Position numbers and translations under genes: made by a program. From NCBI GenBank assembly GCA_937989795.1, contig CALKBB010000106.1:1-10110 (forward strand): a stretch of DNA of 10,110 nt. Direction: 5' to 3'. This document shows, one piece after another, positions 1 through 5,953 of this stretch (positions are counted from its first letter, which is position 1; each line of letters opens with the position of its first letter). This stretch comes from an uncultured Collinsella sp. GTDB lineage: Bacteria; Actinomycetota; Coriobacteriia; Coriobacteriales; Coriobacteriaceae. Under the pieces are notes generated by a model, which had not been told where the DNA came from, ran no database searches, and worked only from the letters and a program-made list of their open reading frames with translations.

Positions 1-645
1 CTTTGCCCGCGAAAGCGCGAACGTCAAAAAAGACACCGTGCGAAACGCATCGCCGTGCGCAAGGCACGCCTCAAAGAGGGCGCGATCATACAGCACGCCA
101 GAGGTCTGTCGGATTAAACCACAGGAAACCAATTGGGTCAGGCAAGCCGCCCGGTCCTCATCTTCAGAAACGGATGTCGCGTCCAAAACTCGGGAATGAC
201 GTTCGCGGTGAACATCGTAGCGATCGAGCGAAACAGAGGGAAACACGATGTCAGCAGAAGCGTCGCAGGAGCTTTCGACCATCTGCGAAAGGGACTGCGG
301 CGCAAACCACTCATTGGCATTCATCGCAATGATCTGGGAGCCGCGCGAAGCCGCAAAACCGGCACGCAGGCAGGCGCCAGGCACTGGGTCCTCAACATCA
401 ATCAAATCAATATGAATGTCTCTGTCGGCAGCAACTTCGAGCGAATGGCGCACACCGGCTACCACGCCGCGGCAAACGACGACAATCTGCAAATCGTAGA
501 GGTCTTGGTTCTGGATGCTCTCGAGAGCGCGCATCGTATAACTGGGCGAACCCTCAACAATCAGGATCACCGAAAGTCGCGGATGCGAACCACGTCGAAC
601 CAAGTTTTCCGTCCTCTCGACAGCCAGTAACAAACTGCCGTTCAT
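1..645 (-). CDS. Glycosyltransferase family 2-like protein with degenerate motifs, 3' end outside window
   Basis: The minus-strand frame is open without a stop from 645 to the left edge, giving the first 215 residues. Its N-terminal part resembles a GT-A (family 2) glycosyltransferase. A beta strand and helix pattern at residues 25-48 (SVILIVEGSPSYTMRALESI then QNQD) matches the usual opening of the fold, IVVVCRG at 54-60 sits where IIVVDDGS is usual, and RAGFAASRGSQIIAMNANEW at 94-113 sits where the family has RNxGxxxAxGxxIxFLDxDDW. The DxD-type motif therefore reads N-A-N-E, and the nucleotide-binding aspartates are replaced by C-R, so ordinary metal-dependent sugar transfer is doubtful. 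I chose ATG 645, preceded by GGGG at a suitable distance; an in-frame ATG at 660 has no ribosome site. It follows truA after 119 nt. Its codons (many TCG, CGA, TTG) are less biased than those of the ribosomal genes. The fold assignment is fairly firm, the function unknown. Confidence 0.72.
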   Translation of the reverse strand, partial: MNGSLLLAVERTENLVRRGSHPRLSVILIVEGSPSYTMRALESIQNQDLYDLQIVVVCRGVVAGVRHSLEVAADRDIHIDLIDVEDPVPGACLRAGFAASRGSQIIAMNANEWFAPQSLSQMVESSCDASADIVFPSVSLDRYDVHRERHSRVLDATSVSEDEDRAACLTQLVSCGLIRQTSGVLYDRALFEACLAHGDAFRTVSFLTFALSRAK

Positions 646-764
646 GGTACACCCCGTCATTAAATGCGGATGGTCGCCCGTCGCGATGCACGTCAAGAAC
701 AGATGTTGCACACGCCCCGCTCACAGGCACTGCACACAAAGATCGCCGTCAGGAAGCCACTTCC

Positions 765-1589
765 CTAATCGATCACCACAAGCTCGGCGGGGTCGTAGTC
801 CACGCCCATAAAGGTAAGACCGCATGCGGGCGCCGTAGGACCGGCAGCGGAGCGATCGCAGGCATCAATTACCTCGCGCATCCACTCGGGATCGCGGCGA
901 TGCATGCCGATCTCGACAAGAGTGCCCACAATGGTTCGCACCATCGAATGCAAAAACGCATTGCCCTCGATGGTAAACGTGAGGATGTCCTCGCCAAAGG
1001 CGACCTCATGGCCAAACTCGGCACGCATTACGCAGCGGTGCGTAGGTTTGCCCACGGCAGAGGCGACCTTGCAAAAGCTCTTAAAGTCCTGCTCGCCCAA
1101 AAGCGCAGGGCAGGCGGCCGCCATCGCATCGACGTCGAGGGGATAGCGATGCCACCACACTGCACCGCGTGACAGCACGGGCCGCGCATCACGGTCGGCA
1201 ATGCGATAGGTGTAAGTGCGAGAGCGCGCGTCAAAACGTGCAGAAAAGCCCTTACGAGCCTTGTAGACCTCGTTTATGGCGATATCTTTGCCCAGGAGGG
1301 CATCCATAGCCCTCAGCCACCTACGGCGCGTCAAAGCGAGCTCAGCGTCCGTTACGGGCACGCTGATGTATTGGGCCACCGCATGAACGCCGGCATCGGT
1401 ACGCCCCGCGCACGTCAGATCGATTGGGCGGCGCAGCAACGTCTCGATGGCACGGCGCAGCTCGCCTGCAACCGTCGTCTGGCCCGGCTGCTCGGCAAAT
1501 CCGCTATAGGAGGAGCCATCGTAGGCCACGCGAAATACAAGGGTGGCGTCGAGCTCGAGGGTCGAATTGAAATCAGACGGCGCAGTCAT
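765..1589 (-). CDS. truA: tRNA pseudouridine(38-40) synthase TruA
   Basis: TruA isomerises uridines 38-40 in the tRNA anticodon stem-loop to pseudouridine. The 274-residue product has the expected length. Motif I is at residues 22-31 (AYDGSSYSGF). The catalytic loop CAGRTDAGVHA at 60-70 carries the essential aspartate at D65. KARKGFSARFDARSRTYTYR follows, then the C-terminal HSMVRTIVGTLVEIG segment, as in the family. I chose ATG 1589 because GGGAG (1595-1599) lies 5 nt upstream. An in-frame TTG at 1604 would add five residues but has no ribosome-binding site. The gene lies just after the terminator that ends the rplQ transcript, and no clear promoter is visible in the short spacer, so it is probably expressed by read-through or from a weak promoter overlapping the terminator. 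Confidence 0.96.
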   Translation of the reverse strand: MTAPSDFNSTLELDATLVFRVAYDGSSYSGFAEQPGQTTVAGELRRAIETLLRRPIDLTCAGRTDAGVHAVAQYISVPVTDAELALTRRRWLRAMDALLGKDIAINEVYKARKGFSARFDARSRTYTYRIADRDARPVLSRGAVWWHRYPLDVDAMAAACPALLGEQDFKSFCKVASAVGKPTHRCVMRAEFGHEVAFGEDILTFTIEGNAFLHSMVRTIVGTLVEIGMHRRDPEWMREVIDACDRSAAGPTAPACGLTFMGVDYDPAELVVID

Positions 1590-1624
1590 GGGCGCTCCCA
1601 ACAAACTAGCAACGGTATTGCGAC

Positions 1625-1655
1625 AAAAAAAGAGGGGTACGCGAACGTACCCCTC
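1625..1655 (-). terminator. Intrinsic terminator after rplQ
   Basis: On the minus strand a perfect 10-bp stem (GAGGGGTACG paired with CGTACCCCTC) with a four-base TTCG loop is followed directly by seven T residues. It begins 26 nt after the rplQ stop codon. This is a textbook rho-independent terminator for leftward transcription. The plus-strand reading has no T tract after the stem, so it acts in one direction only. It marks the end of the main ribosomal transcript and separates it from truA. Confidence 0.95.
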
Positions 1656-1681
1656 GAATATAGCCTATGCAGACAGAATGT

Positions 1682-2149
1682 CTACTCAGCGGTCTCCTCA
1701 GCAGGAGCCTCCTCGGCAGCCTCGACCTTCTTGGGAGCAGCGGCCTTCTTGGGGGCCGGAGCAGCCTTCTTGGCCTTAGGCGTGCAAGGCTCGGTGACGA
1801 GCTCCATGATAACGATAGGAGCGTTATCGCCCTTACGGTTACCGAGCTTCATGATGCGGGTATAACCGCCGTTGCGATCCTGCCACATACCCTGGGCAGC
1901 CTTGTCGAAGATCTCGGCAACGAGCTGCTTATCGCCGAGCTTGGCGATAGCCAGACGACGAGAGTGCAGGTCGCCCTTCTTGGCCCAGGTGATGATCGGG
2001 TCGACGACCGAACGCAGCGCCTTAGCGCGGGTCTCGGTGGTCTTGATGCGGTCGTTCTCGAAGAGAGCCTTAGCAAGGCTCTTCTTCATGGCCTTGGTGT
2101 GGCTCGCATCGGTGCCGAGCTTCAGGCCCTTCTTAACGTTGTGACGCAT
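1682..2149 (-). CDS. rplQ: Large-subunit ribosomal protein bL17
   Basis: bL17 is a 50S protein near the polypeptide exit tunnel. The N-terminus (MRHNVKKGLKLGTDASHTKA) and the following ALFENDRIKTTETRAKALR segment are characteristic. The conserved domain ends near residue 120 (IVIMELVTE). Beyond it lies a low-complexity tail of about 35 residues, first Lys/Ala/Pro-rich (123-141) and then Glu/Ala-rich (142-155), making the protein 155 residues long rather than the common 116-130. The ATG is preceded by GAGGAG with a 10-nt gap. The gene follows rpoA after 30 nt, the standard order, and is the last gene before the terminator. Confidence 0.98.
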   Translation of the reverse strand: MRHNVKKGLKLGTDASHTKAMKKSLAKALFENDRIKTTETRAKALRSVVDPIITWAKKGDLHSRRLAIAKLGDKQLVAEIFDKAAQGMWQDRNGGYTRIMKLGNRKGDNAPIVIMELVTEPCTPKAKKAAPAPKKAAAPKKVEAAEEAPAEETAE

Positions 2150-2179
2150 GGTCTAGTTTCTCCTCAAATATGCGAAGCA

Positions 2180-3121
2180 TTAAGCCTTCAGGCTCAGGCC
2201 CATGGACTCAAGCTTGTCCTTCACTTCCTCGATCGACTTAACACCGAAGTTACGGATGTTGAGCAGATCGTTCTCCGAGAACTCAACAAGCTGACGGACC
2301 GAGTGAATGCTGGCGCGCTTAAGGCAGTTGTAGGAACGGACGGAAAGGTCCAGATCCTCGATCTGCTTGTCCAGCTCGGCGTTGTCGTTGGTGACCTCGG
2401 GAGCGAAGATCGAAGCCTCCTCCTCGACCTCGGGGGTCTCGGCAAGGTTCATAAAGGCAGCCATATGCTGGTTGATGATATTGGCAGCCTGAACCACGGC
2501 GTCGCGCGGGGCGATGGAACCGTTGGTCTCGATCTCGAGGACAAGGCGGTCGTAGTCGGTATGCTGGCCGACACGGCAAGCCTCAACGAGCTTGGCGCAA
2601 CGGGACACCGGCGAGTACAGCGAGTCGACGTTGATCACACCGATGGGATCGTTGTCACGCTTGTTAGCCTCGCCAGAGACATAGCCGCGGCCATAGCCGA
2701 TGCGCATGCTCATGGTGAGATGGCCACCCTCGGTGAGCGTAGCAATGTGCTGCTCGGGGTTGACCAGCTCAAACTCGGACGGAATAAAGAAGTCCGCACC
2801 GGTGACCTCGCAGGGGCCGTCAACCGAGATGGTGGCGGTCGCCTCGTCGGTCGTGCCGAGAGCCCTGAAGACAAGACCCTTGACATTCAGGACGATGTCG
2901 GTGACATCCTCGACCATGTTAGGGATGGTCATGAACTCGTGCTGCGCACCATCGATCTGAATAGCCTCGACGGCGGCACCCTCGAGCGAGGACAGAAGAA
3001 CGCGACGAAGGGAGTTACCCAGCGTATCGCCGTAGCCACGCTCGAGCGGCTCGACGGAGACACGAGCAGACGTCTCGTTGATCTCTTCGACCTGAACCTG
3101 AGGCCTAATGAATTCTGACAT
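2180..3121 (-). CDS. rpoA: DNA-directed RNA polymerase subunit alpha
   Basis: The alpha subunit dimerises to nucleate assembly of RNA polymerase; its C-terminal domain contacts UP elements and activators. The product has 313 residues. The N-terminal dimerisation segment ERGYGDTLGNSLRRVLLSS is at 27-45. An acidic linker spans about 230-256. The C-terminal domain follows from about 257, with VRSYNCLKRA at 261-270 (R262 and N265 correspond to the DNA-contacting R265 and N268 of E. coli) and NFGVKS at 291-296. GGAGGT lies 5 nt before the ATG. It sits between rpsD (32-nt gap) and rplQ, the conserved alpha-operon order. Confidence 0.99.
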   Translation of the reverse strand: MSEFIRPQVQVEEINETSARVSVEPLERGYGDTLGNSLRRVLLSSLEGAAVEAIQIDGAQHEFMTIPNMVEDVTDIVLNVKGLVFRALGTTDEATATISVDGPCEVTGADFFIPSEFELVNPEQHIATLTEGGHLTMSMRIGYGRGYVSGEANKRDNDPIGVINVDSLYSPVSRCAKLVEACRVGQHTDYDRLVLEIETNGSIAPRDAVVQAANIINQHMAAFMNLAETPEVEEEASIFAPEVTNDNAELDKQIEDLDLSVRSYNCLKRASIHSVRQLVEFSENDLLNIRNFGVKSIEEVKDKLESMGLSLKA

Positions 3122-3153
3122 GTATTACCTCCAGCCTCAGCAGCCCGGATGGA

Positions 3154-3750
3154 CTACTTAGAGTAGAGCTCGACGATGAGCTGCTCGTTGATATCACCGC
3201 TGATCTGCTCACGCGTCGGCAGAGCGAGCACGTTACCAGACAGCTTCTCGATATCGACCTCGAGCCAGCCAGGGACCTCAAAGCGCTCGGAGGAAATCAG
3301 GGCCTCCTTGATGGGGAGGAGGTCACGGAACTTCTCGCCGACAGCGACGACGTCGCCGGCCTTGACGCGGTAGGACGGGATGTCCACGCGCTTGCCGTTC
3401 ACGGTGAAGTGACCGTGACGGACGGACTGACGAGCCTCTTTGCGGGTGCGGGCGAAGCCAAGACGGAAAACAACGTTGTCGAGGCGAGACTCAAGGATGA
3501 TCATGAGGTTCTCACCGGTGACGCCGTTCATCTTACGGGCCTTGTTGAAGTAGCCGTGGAACTGCTTCTCCAGAACGCCATAGATGAACTTGGCCTTCTG
3601 CTTCTCGCGCAGCTGCATGCCGTACTCAGATTCCTTGCGACGGCGCTTGGGCTGACGGATAGATTCCTTCTTGCTGCTGTAACCGAGCTCAGCGGGATCG
3701 ATCCCGAGCTGACGGCAGCGCTTAAGAACAGGAGTCCTGTCGATTGCCAT
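3154..3750 (-). CDS. rpsD: Small-subunit ribosomal protein uS4
   Basis: uS4 binds 16S rRNA early in 30S assembly and, in several bacteria, represses its own operon by binding the mRNA leader. The product has 198 residues. Its N-terminus (MAIDRTPVLKRCRQLGIDPA) has only one cysteine, so this is the zinc-independent form lacking the four-cysteine cluster. The S4 RNA-binding domain covers roughly 88-150 (SRLDNVVFRLGFARTRKEAR onward), and the conserved ending is ELYSK. AAAGGA lies 10 nt before the ATG, just beyond the rpsK stop. Its place in the rpmJ-rpsM-rpsK-rpsD-rpoA-rplQ block makes it the natural candidate to bind any regulatory structure in the spacer before rpmJ; that link is inference. Confidence 0.99.
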   Translation of the reverse strand: MAIDRTPVLKRCRQLGIDPAELGYSSKKESIRQPKRRRKESEYGMQLREKQKAKFIYGVLEKQFHGYFNKARKMNGVTGENLMIILESRLDNVVFRLGFARTRKEARQSVRHGHFTVNGKRVDIPSYRVKAGDVVAVGEKFRDLLPIKEALISSERFEVPGWLEVDIEKLSGNVLALPTREQISGDINEQLIVELYSK

Positions 3751-3769
3751 ATTGATACGATCCTTTCAG

Positions 3770-4174
3770 TTACACGCGGCGACGCTTCTTGGGGCGGCAG
3801 CCGTTGTGCGGAATGGGGGTCTTGTCCTGGATGCTCGAGACCTCGAGGCCAGCAGCCTGGAGGGAGCGGATGGCGGTCTCACGACCGGAGCCGGGGCCCT
3901 TGACGAAGACGGAAACCTTCTTCATACCGTGCTCCATGGCCTGCTTGGCAGCAGCCTCGGCAGCCATCTGGGCAGCGAACGGCGTGGACTTACGGGAGCC
4001 CTTGAAGCCCACCTGGCCAGCCGACTTCCAGGAAATGACGTTGCCCTGGGGATCGGTGATCGAAACGATCGTGTTGTTGAACGTAGAACGAATGTGAGCC
4101 TGGCCCACGGAAATGTTCTTACGGTCCGCGCGCTTCAGACGGGCAGCGCGAACGTTCTTCTTAGCAGTAGCCAT
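3770..4174 (-). CDS. rpsK: Small-subunit ribosomal protein uS11
   Basis: uS11 lies on the 30S platform and helps shape the mRNA path and the E site. The 134-residue product shows the family features in order: [19 protein letters not shown] (27-45), [17 protein letters not shown] (57-73), [15 protein letters not shown] (91-105) and the basic ending [18 protein letters not shown] is placed 10 nt before the ATG, overlapping the end of rpsM. Spacing to rpsM (14 nt) and rpsD (19 nt) indicates one transcript. Confidence 0.99.
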   Translation of the reverse strand: MATAKKNVRAARLKRADRKNISVGQAHIRSTFNNTIVSITDPQGNVISWKSAGQVGFKGSRKSTPFAAQMAAEAAAKQAMEHGMKKVSVFVKGPGSGRETAIRSLQAAGLEVSSIQDKTPIPHNGCRPKKRRRV

Positions 4175-4188
4175 CTATCTAGCGCTCC

Positions 4189-4563
4189 TTATTTCTTCTT
4201 CTTAGCACCGATCTGACGCTTCGGGCCCTTGCGGGTACGAGCGTTAGTGTGGGTGCGCTGGCCGCGGACCGGGAGGCCCTTGCGGTGACGAAGGCCGCGG
4301 TTGCAGCCGATGTCCATAAGGCGCTTGACGTTCTGGTTGCGCTCACGGCGGAGGTCGCCCTCAACCATGATCTGGTTCTTATCGATATAATCGCGGATGG
4401 CGTTAACCTCATCCTCGGTGAGGTCCTTAACGCGCGTATCCACGTTAACGTTGCACTCGACGCAAATCTTCGTCGCAGTGGTGCGGCCGATGCCGTAAAT
4501 GTAGGTCAGACCGATCTCAACGCGCTTCTCACGCGGGAGGTCGACACCATTAATACGGGCCAA
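4189..4563 (-). CDS. rpsM: Small-subunit ribosomal protein uS13 (TTG start)
   Basis: uS13 sits in the 30S head and contacts the 50S subunit and P-site tRNA. The 124-residue product has the family start [20 protein letters not shown], the helix-hairpin region [10 protein letters not shown] (21-30), the segment [20 protein letters not shown] (91-110) and a lysine-rich tail that reaches P-site tRNA in known structures. The start codon is TTG at 4563. No ATG or GTG gives a full-length N-terminus, and GAGGAG (4570-4575) is ideally placed 6 nt upstream. A TTG start in a highly expressed ribosomal gene is unusual and may tune its translation relative to its neighbours. Confidence 0.98.
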   Translation of the reverse strand: MARINGVDLPREKRVEIGLTYIYGIGRTTATKICVECNVNVDTRVKDLTEDEVNAIRDYIDKNQIMVEGDLRRERNQNVKRLMDIGCNRGLRHRKGLPVRGQRTHTNARTRKGPKRQIGAKKKK

Positions 4564-4577
4564 CGTAGTCTCCTCTC

Positions 4578-4691
4578 TTAACCCTGACGCTGCTTATGAC
4601 GGGGGTTCTCGCAAATGACGAGGACCTTGCCATGGCGCCTAATGATTTTGCACTTATCGCACATCTTCTTGACCGAAGGACGTACCTTCAT
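4578..4691 (-). CDS. rpmJ: Large-subunit ribosomal protein bL36, zinc-binding form
   Basis: This is a 37-residue gene between rpsM and infA. The translation starts [20 protein letters not shown] and continues [17 protein letters not shown]. Zinc ligands C11, C14, C27 and H32 are all present, so this is the C+ form, which binds one zinc ion in the 50S subunit; the paralogue induced under zinc starvation lacks these cysteines. AAAGGAAG lies a few bases before the ATG. The stop is 14 nt before the rpsM TTG. The 150-nt spacer in front of it is the largest in the cluster and makes rpmJ the first gene of the alpha-type block. Confidence 0.98.
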   Translation of the reverse strand: MKVRPSVKKMCDKCKIIRRHGKVLVICENPRHKQRQG

Positions 4692-4841
4692 CGTTCTTCC
4701 TTTCGGTAGCGCTCAAACTACTTCCCTACTATCTACTCGCCCAGCCGCAGGCGTTTAAAACTATGGCTGGTCTTCACACACAATCCGACCGTAGGTTGAG
4801 CTAAGCCTGCAGTCGGAAATGGAGTGCGTGTATGCGTGCCG
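4692..4841 (-). promoter_or_regulatory. Structured infA-rpmJ spacer, candidate RNA leader
   Basis: In a cluster where genes usually abut, 150 nt separate infA from rpmJ. In the minus-strand RNA, hairpin 1 (4817-4784) has an 8-bp stem including one U-G pair, TCCGACTG with CGGTCGGA. Hairpin 2 (4770-4741) has a perfect 6-bp stem, CCAGCC with GGCTGG. GCAGGC, mostly in loop 1 (4810-4805), is the exact reverse complement of GCCTGC in loop 2 (4752-4747), allowing a kissing interaction or an alternative long-range stem. A short helix, GTAG (4721-4718) with CTAC (4709-4706), lies just before the rpmJ ribosome-binding site. Neither main hairpin is followed by a U tract, so they are not terminators. I found no convincing -35/-10 pair. 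A regulatory role, for example binding by uS4 as in the E. coli alpha leader, is inference. Confidence 0.5.
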
Positions 4842-5060
4842 CTATTTGTAGCGATAGGTGATGCGGCCGCGGGTCAGGTCGTACGGGGAAAGCTCCACGA
4901 CAACCCTGTCACCGGGGAGAATACGGATGTAATTCATTCGGATCTTGCCAGAAATGTTGCACAGAACCGAATGACCGTTCTCGAGCTCAACCTTAAACAT
5001 GGCGTTGGGCAGCGGCTCCTTTACCGTACCCTCGAGCTCAATTGCGTCTTCCTTCTTCAC
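4842..5060 (-). CDS. infA: Translation initiation factor IF-1
   Basis: IF-1 binds the 30S A site during initiation. The product is a single OB-fold protein with the family sequence [20 protein letters not shown], then [40 protein letters not shown] and [11 protein letters not shown]. The start is uncertain. GTG 5060 gives 72 residues, the usual IF-1 length, and puts the purine-rich GAGAAAG about 10 nt upstream, the same spacing seen at rpsK, rpsD and rplQ. A TTG at 5066 would give 74 residues but lies only 4 nt from that element. An ATG at 5070 is out of frame and would yield just ten codons. The gene is flanked by the two largest spacers in this part of the cluster and has a candidate promoter upstream. 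Confidence 0.95.
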   Translation of the reverse strand: MKKEDAIELEGTVKEPLPNAMFKVELENGHSVLCNISGKIRMNYIRILPGDRVVVELSPYDLTRGRITYRYK

Positions 5061-5099
5061 AAGCAATCATCTTTCTCTAGAAAACGACAGCGATTGAGT

Positions 5100-5128
5100 A
5101 TTCTACAACACGCATGCACGCATCGTAA
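5100..5128 (-). promoter_or_regulatory. Candidate promoter upstream of infA
   Basis: In the map-infA spacer the minus strand carries TAGAAT (5105-5100, five of six matches to the -10 consensus), preceded after exactly 17 bp by TTACGA (5128-5123, three of six matches to the -35 consensus). Transcription would start near 5093, about 33 nt before the GTG of infA. The -35 is weak and there is no TGn extension, so this is a plausible internal promoter rather than a secure one. Confidence 0.4.
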
Positions 5129-5164
5129 TATCTTCGTAATGGCTCCACATCTAAGTGGAACTTG

Positions 5165-5953
5165 TTACATTTCTCCGCCTTGGAGCGAACACCAAGCACC
5201 TTGGGCATCCGTGGTGAGAATCACCGGACCGTCATTGGTAATGGCGACGGTGTTCTCGTAGTGCGCGGCGGGCAGGTGGTCGTTGGTCGTAACGATCCAA
5301 CCGTCGGAGCCCGTGCTCACATGGTTGGAACCCATCGTAACCATCGGCTCGATGGCGATGACCATGCCGGCCTGAAGGCGAACGCCTCTCCCCTTCTTTC
5401 CATAATTTGGAACGTTGGGGTCCTCGTGCATCACACGGCCGATACCATGCCCCACGTAATCGCGAAGCACGCCGTAACCGTGAGACTCGGCGAGGGACTG
5501 AACGGCATAGCCGACGTCCCCGATATGGTTACCGGGAACAGCCTGCTCGATGGCAGCCTTTAGGCAATCTCGCGTAACCTCGCACAGGGCCTTGGCCTCG
5601 GGCGTGGGGGTGCCGACGAAAAACGTCCAGGCGTTATCGCCAACCCAACCGTCGACAACGGCTCCCGTATCGATGGAGATGATATCGCCATCGCGCAGGA
5701 TCATGTCGGGGTTGGGAATACCATGGACCACGGCATCGTTGATCGATGCGCAAATGGTCCCCGGGAACCCGCCGTAACCCTTAAAGGCCGGGGTGCCGCC
5801 ATGCATGCGGATAATCTGCTCCGCGAGCTGATCGAGCTCAAAAGTCGAAACGCCGGGGCGCACCATGGCTCCAACGTGGCGGAGCGCCATCTTAGATAGC
5901 GCTCCTGCCTTCTTCATCTGCTCGATTTGCGTTGCAGACTTAATCTTGATCAT
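5165..5953 (-). CDS. map: Type I methionine aminopeptidase
   Basis: This enzyme removes the initiator methionine from nascent proteins after deformylation, using two divalent metal ions. The 262-residue product has the pita-bread fold signatures. H77 is in VVHGIP, the metal ligands are D95 (ISIDTG), D106 (VGDNAW), H169 (YVGHGIG), E202 (IAIEPM) and E233 (HYENT), and H176 lies in the active site. All are shifted by two residues from the E. coli numbering. It has no N-terminal zinc-finger extension. The ATG overlaps the adk stop by 4 nt (ATGA), implying translational coupling, and AGAGG lies 10 nt upstream inside adk. The adk-map-infA order is standard in Gram-positive bacteria. Confidence 0.99.
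   Translation of the reverse strand: MIKIKSATQIEQMKKAGALSKMALRHVGAMVRPGVSTFELDQLAEQIIRMHGGTPAFKGYGGFPGTICASINDAVVHGIPNPDMILRDGDIISIDTGAVVDGWVGDNAWTFFVGTPTPEAKALCEVTRDCLKAAIEQAVPGNHIGDVGYAVQSLAESHGYGVLRDYVGHGIGRVMHEDPNVPNYGKKGRGVRLQAGMVIAIEPMVTMGSNHVSTGSDGWIVTTNDHLPAAHYENTVAITNDGPVILTTDAQGAWCSLQGGEM

Noticed and set aside
133..630. A 165-codon plus-strand open frame at the left edge
   Set aside because: It is the shadow of the minus-strand glycosyltransferase-like gene, whose sequence pattern is recognisable while this one is not.
691..696. TTGACG, a good -35-like hexamer in front of the glycosyltransferase-like gene
   Set aside because: No -10-like hexamer lies 16-18 bp downstream; the nearest, TTTAAT, is 26 bp away and almost touches the start codon.
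554..739. A 61-codon minus-strand open frame in the truA to glycosyltransferase spacer
   Set aside because: It overlaps the start of the better-supported gene in another frame and resembles no family.
752..764. GGAAG/CTTCC hairpin directly after the truA stop as a terminator
   Set aside because: The stem is only 5 bp with a 3-nt loop and no T tract follows.
1667..3118. A 483-codon open frame on the plus strand opposite rplQ and rpoA
   Set aside because: It lies exactly antisense to two certain genes, has no recognisable family, and is Leu/Val/Asp-rich as expected from the reverse complement of strongly biased GC-ending codons.
4741..4817. The two infA-rpmJ hairpins as intrinsic terminators
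   Set aside because: Neither stem is followed by a run of T residues on the minus strand, and essential genes lie immediately downstream.
5038..5070. ATG-initiated ten-codon frame overlapping the infA start, possibly an upstream regulatory ORF
   Set aside because: The purine-rich element touches the ATG with no spacer, so initiation there is unlikely; kept only as a note on the infA start ambiguity.
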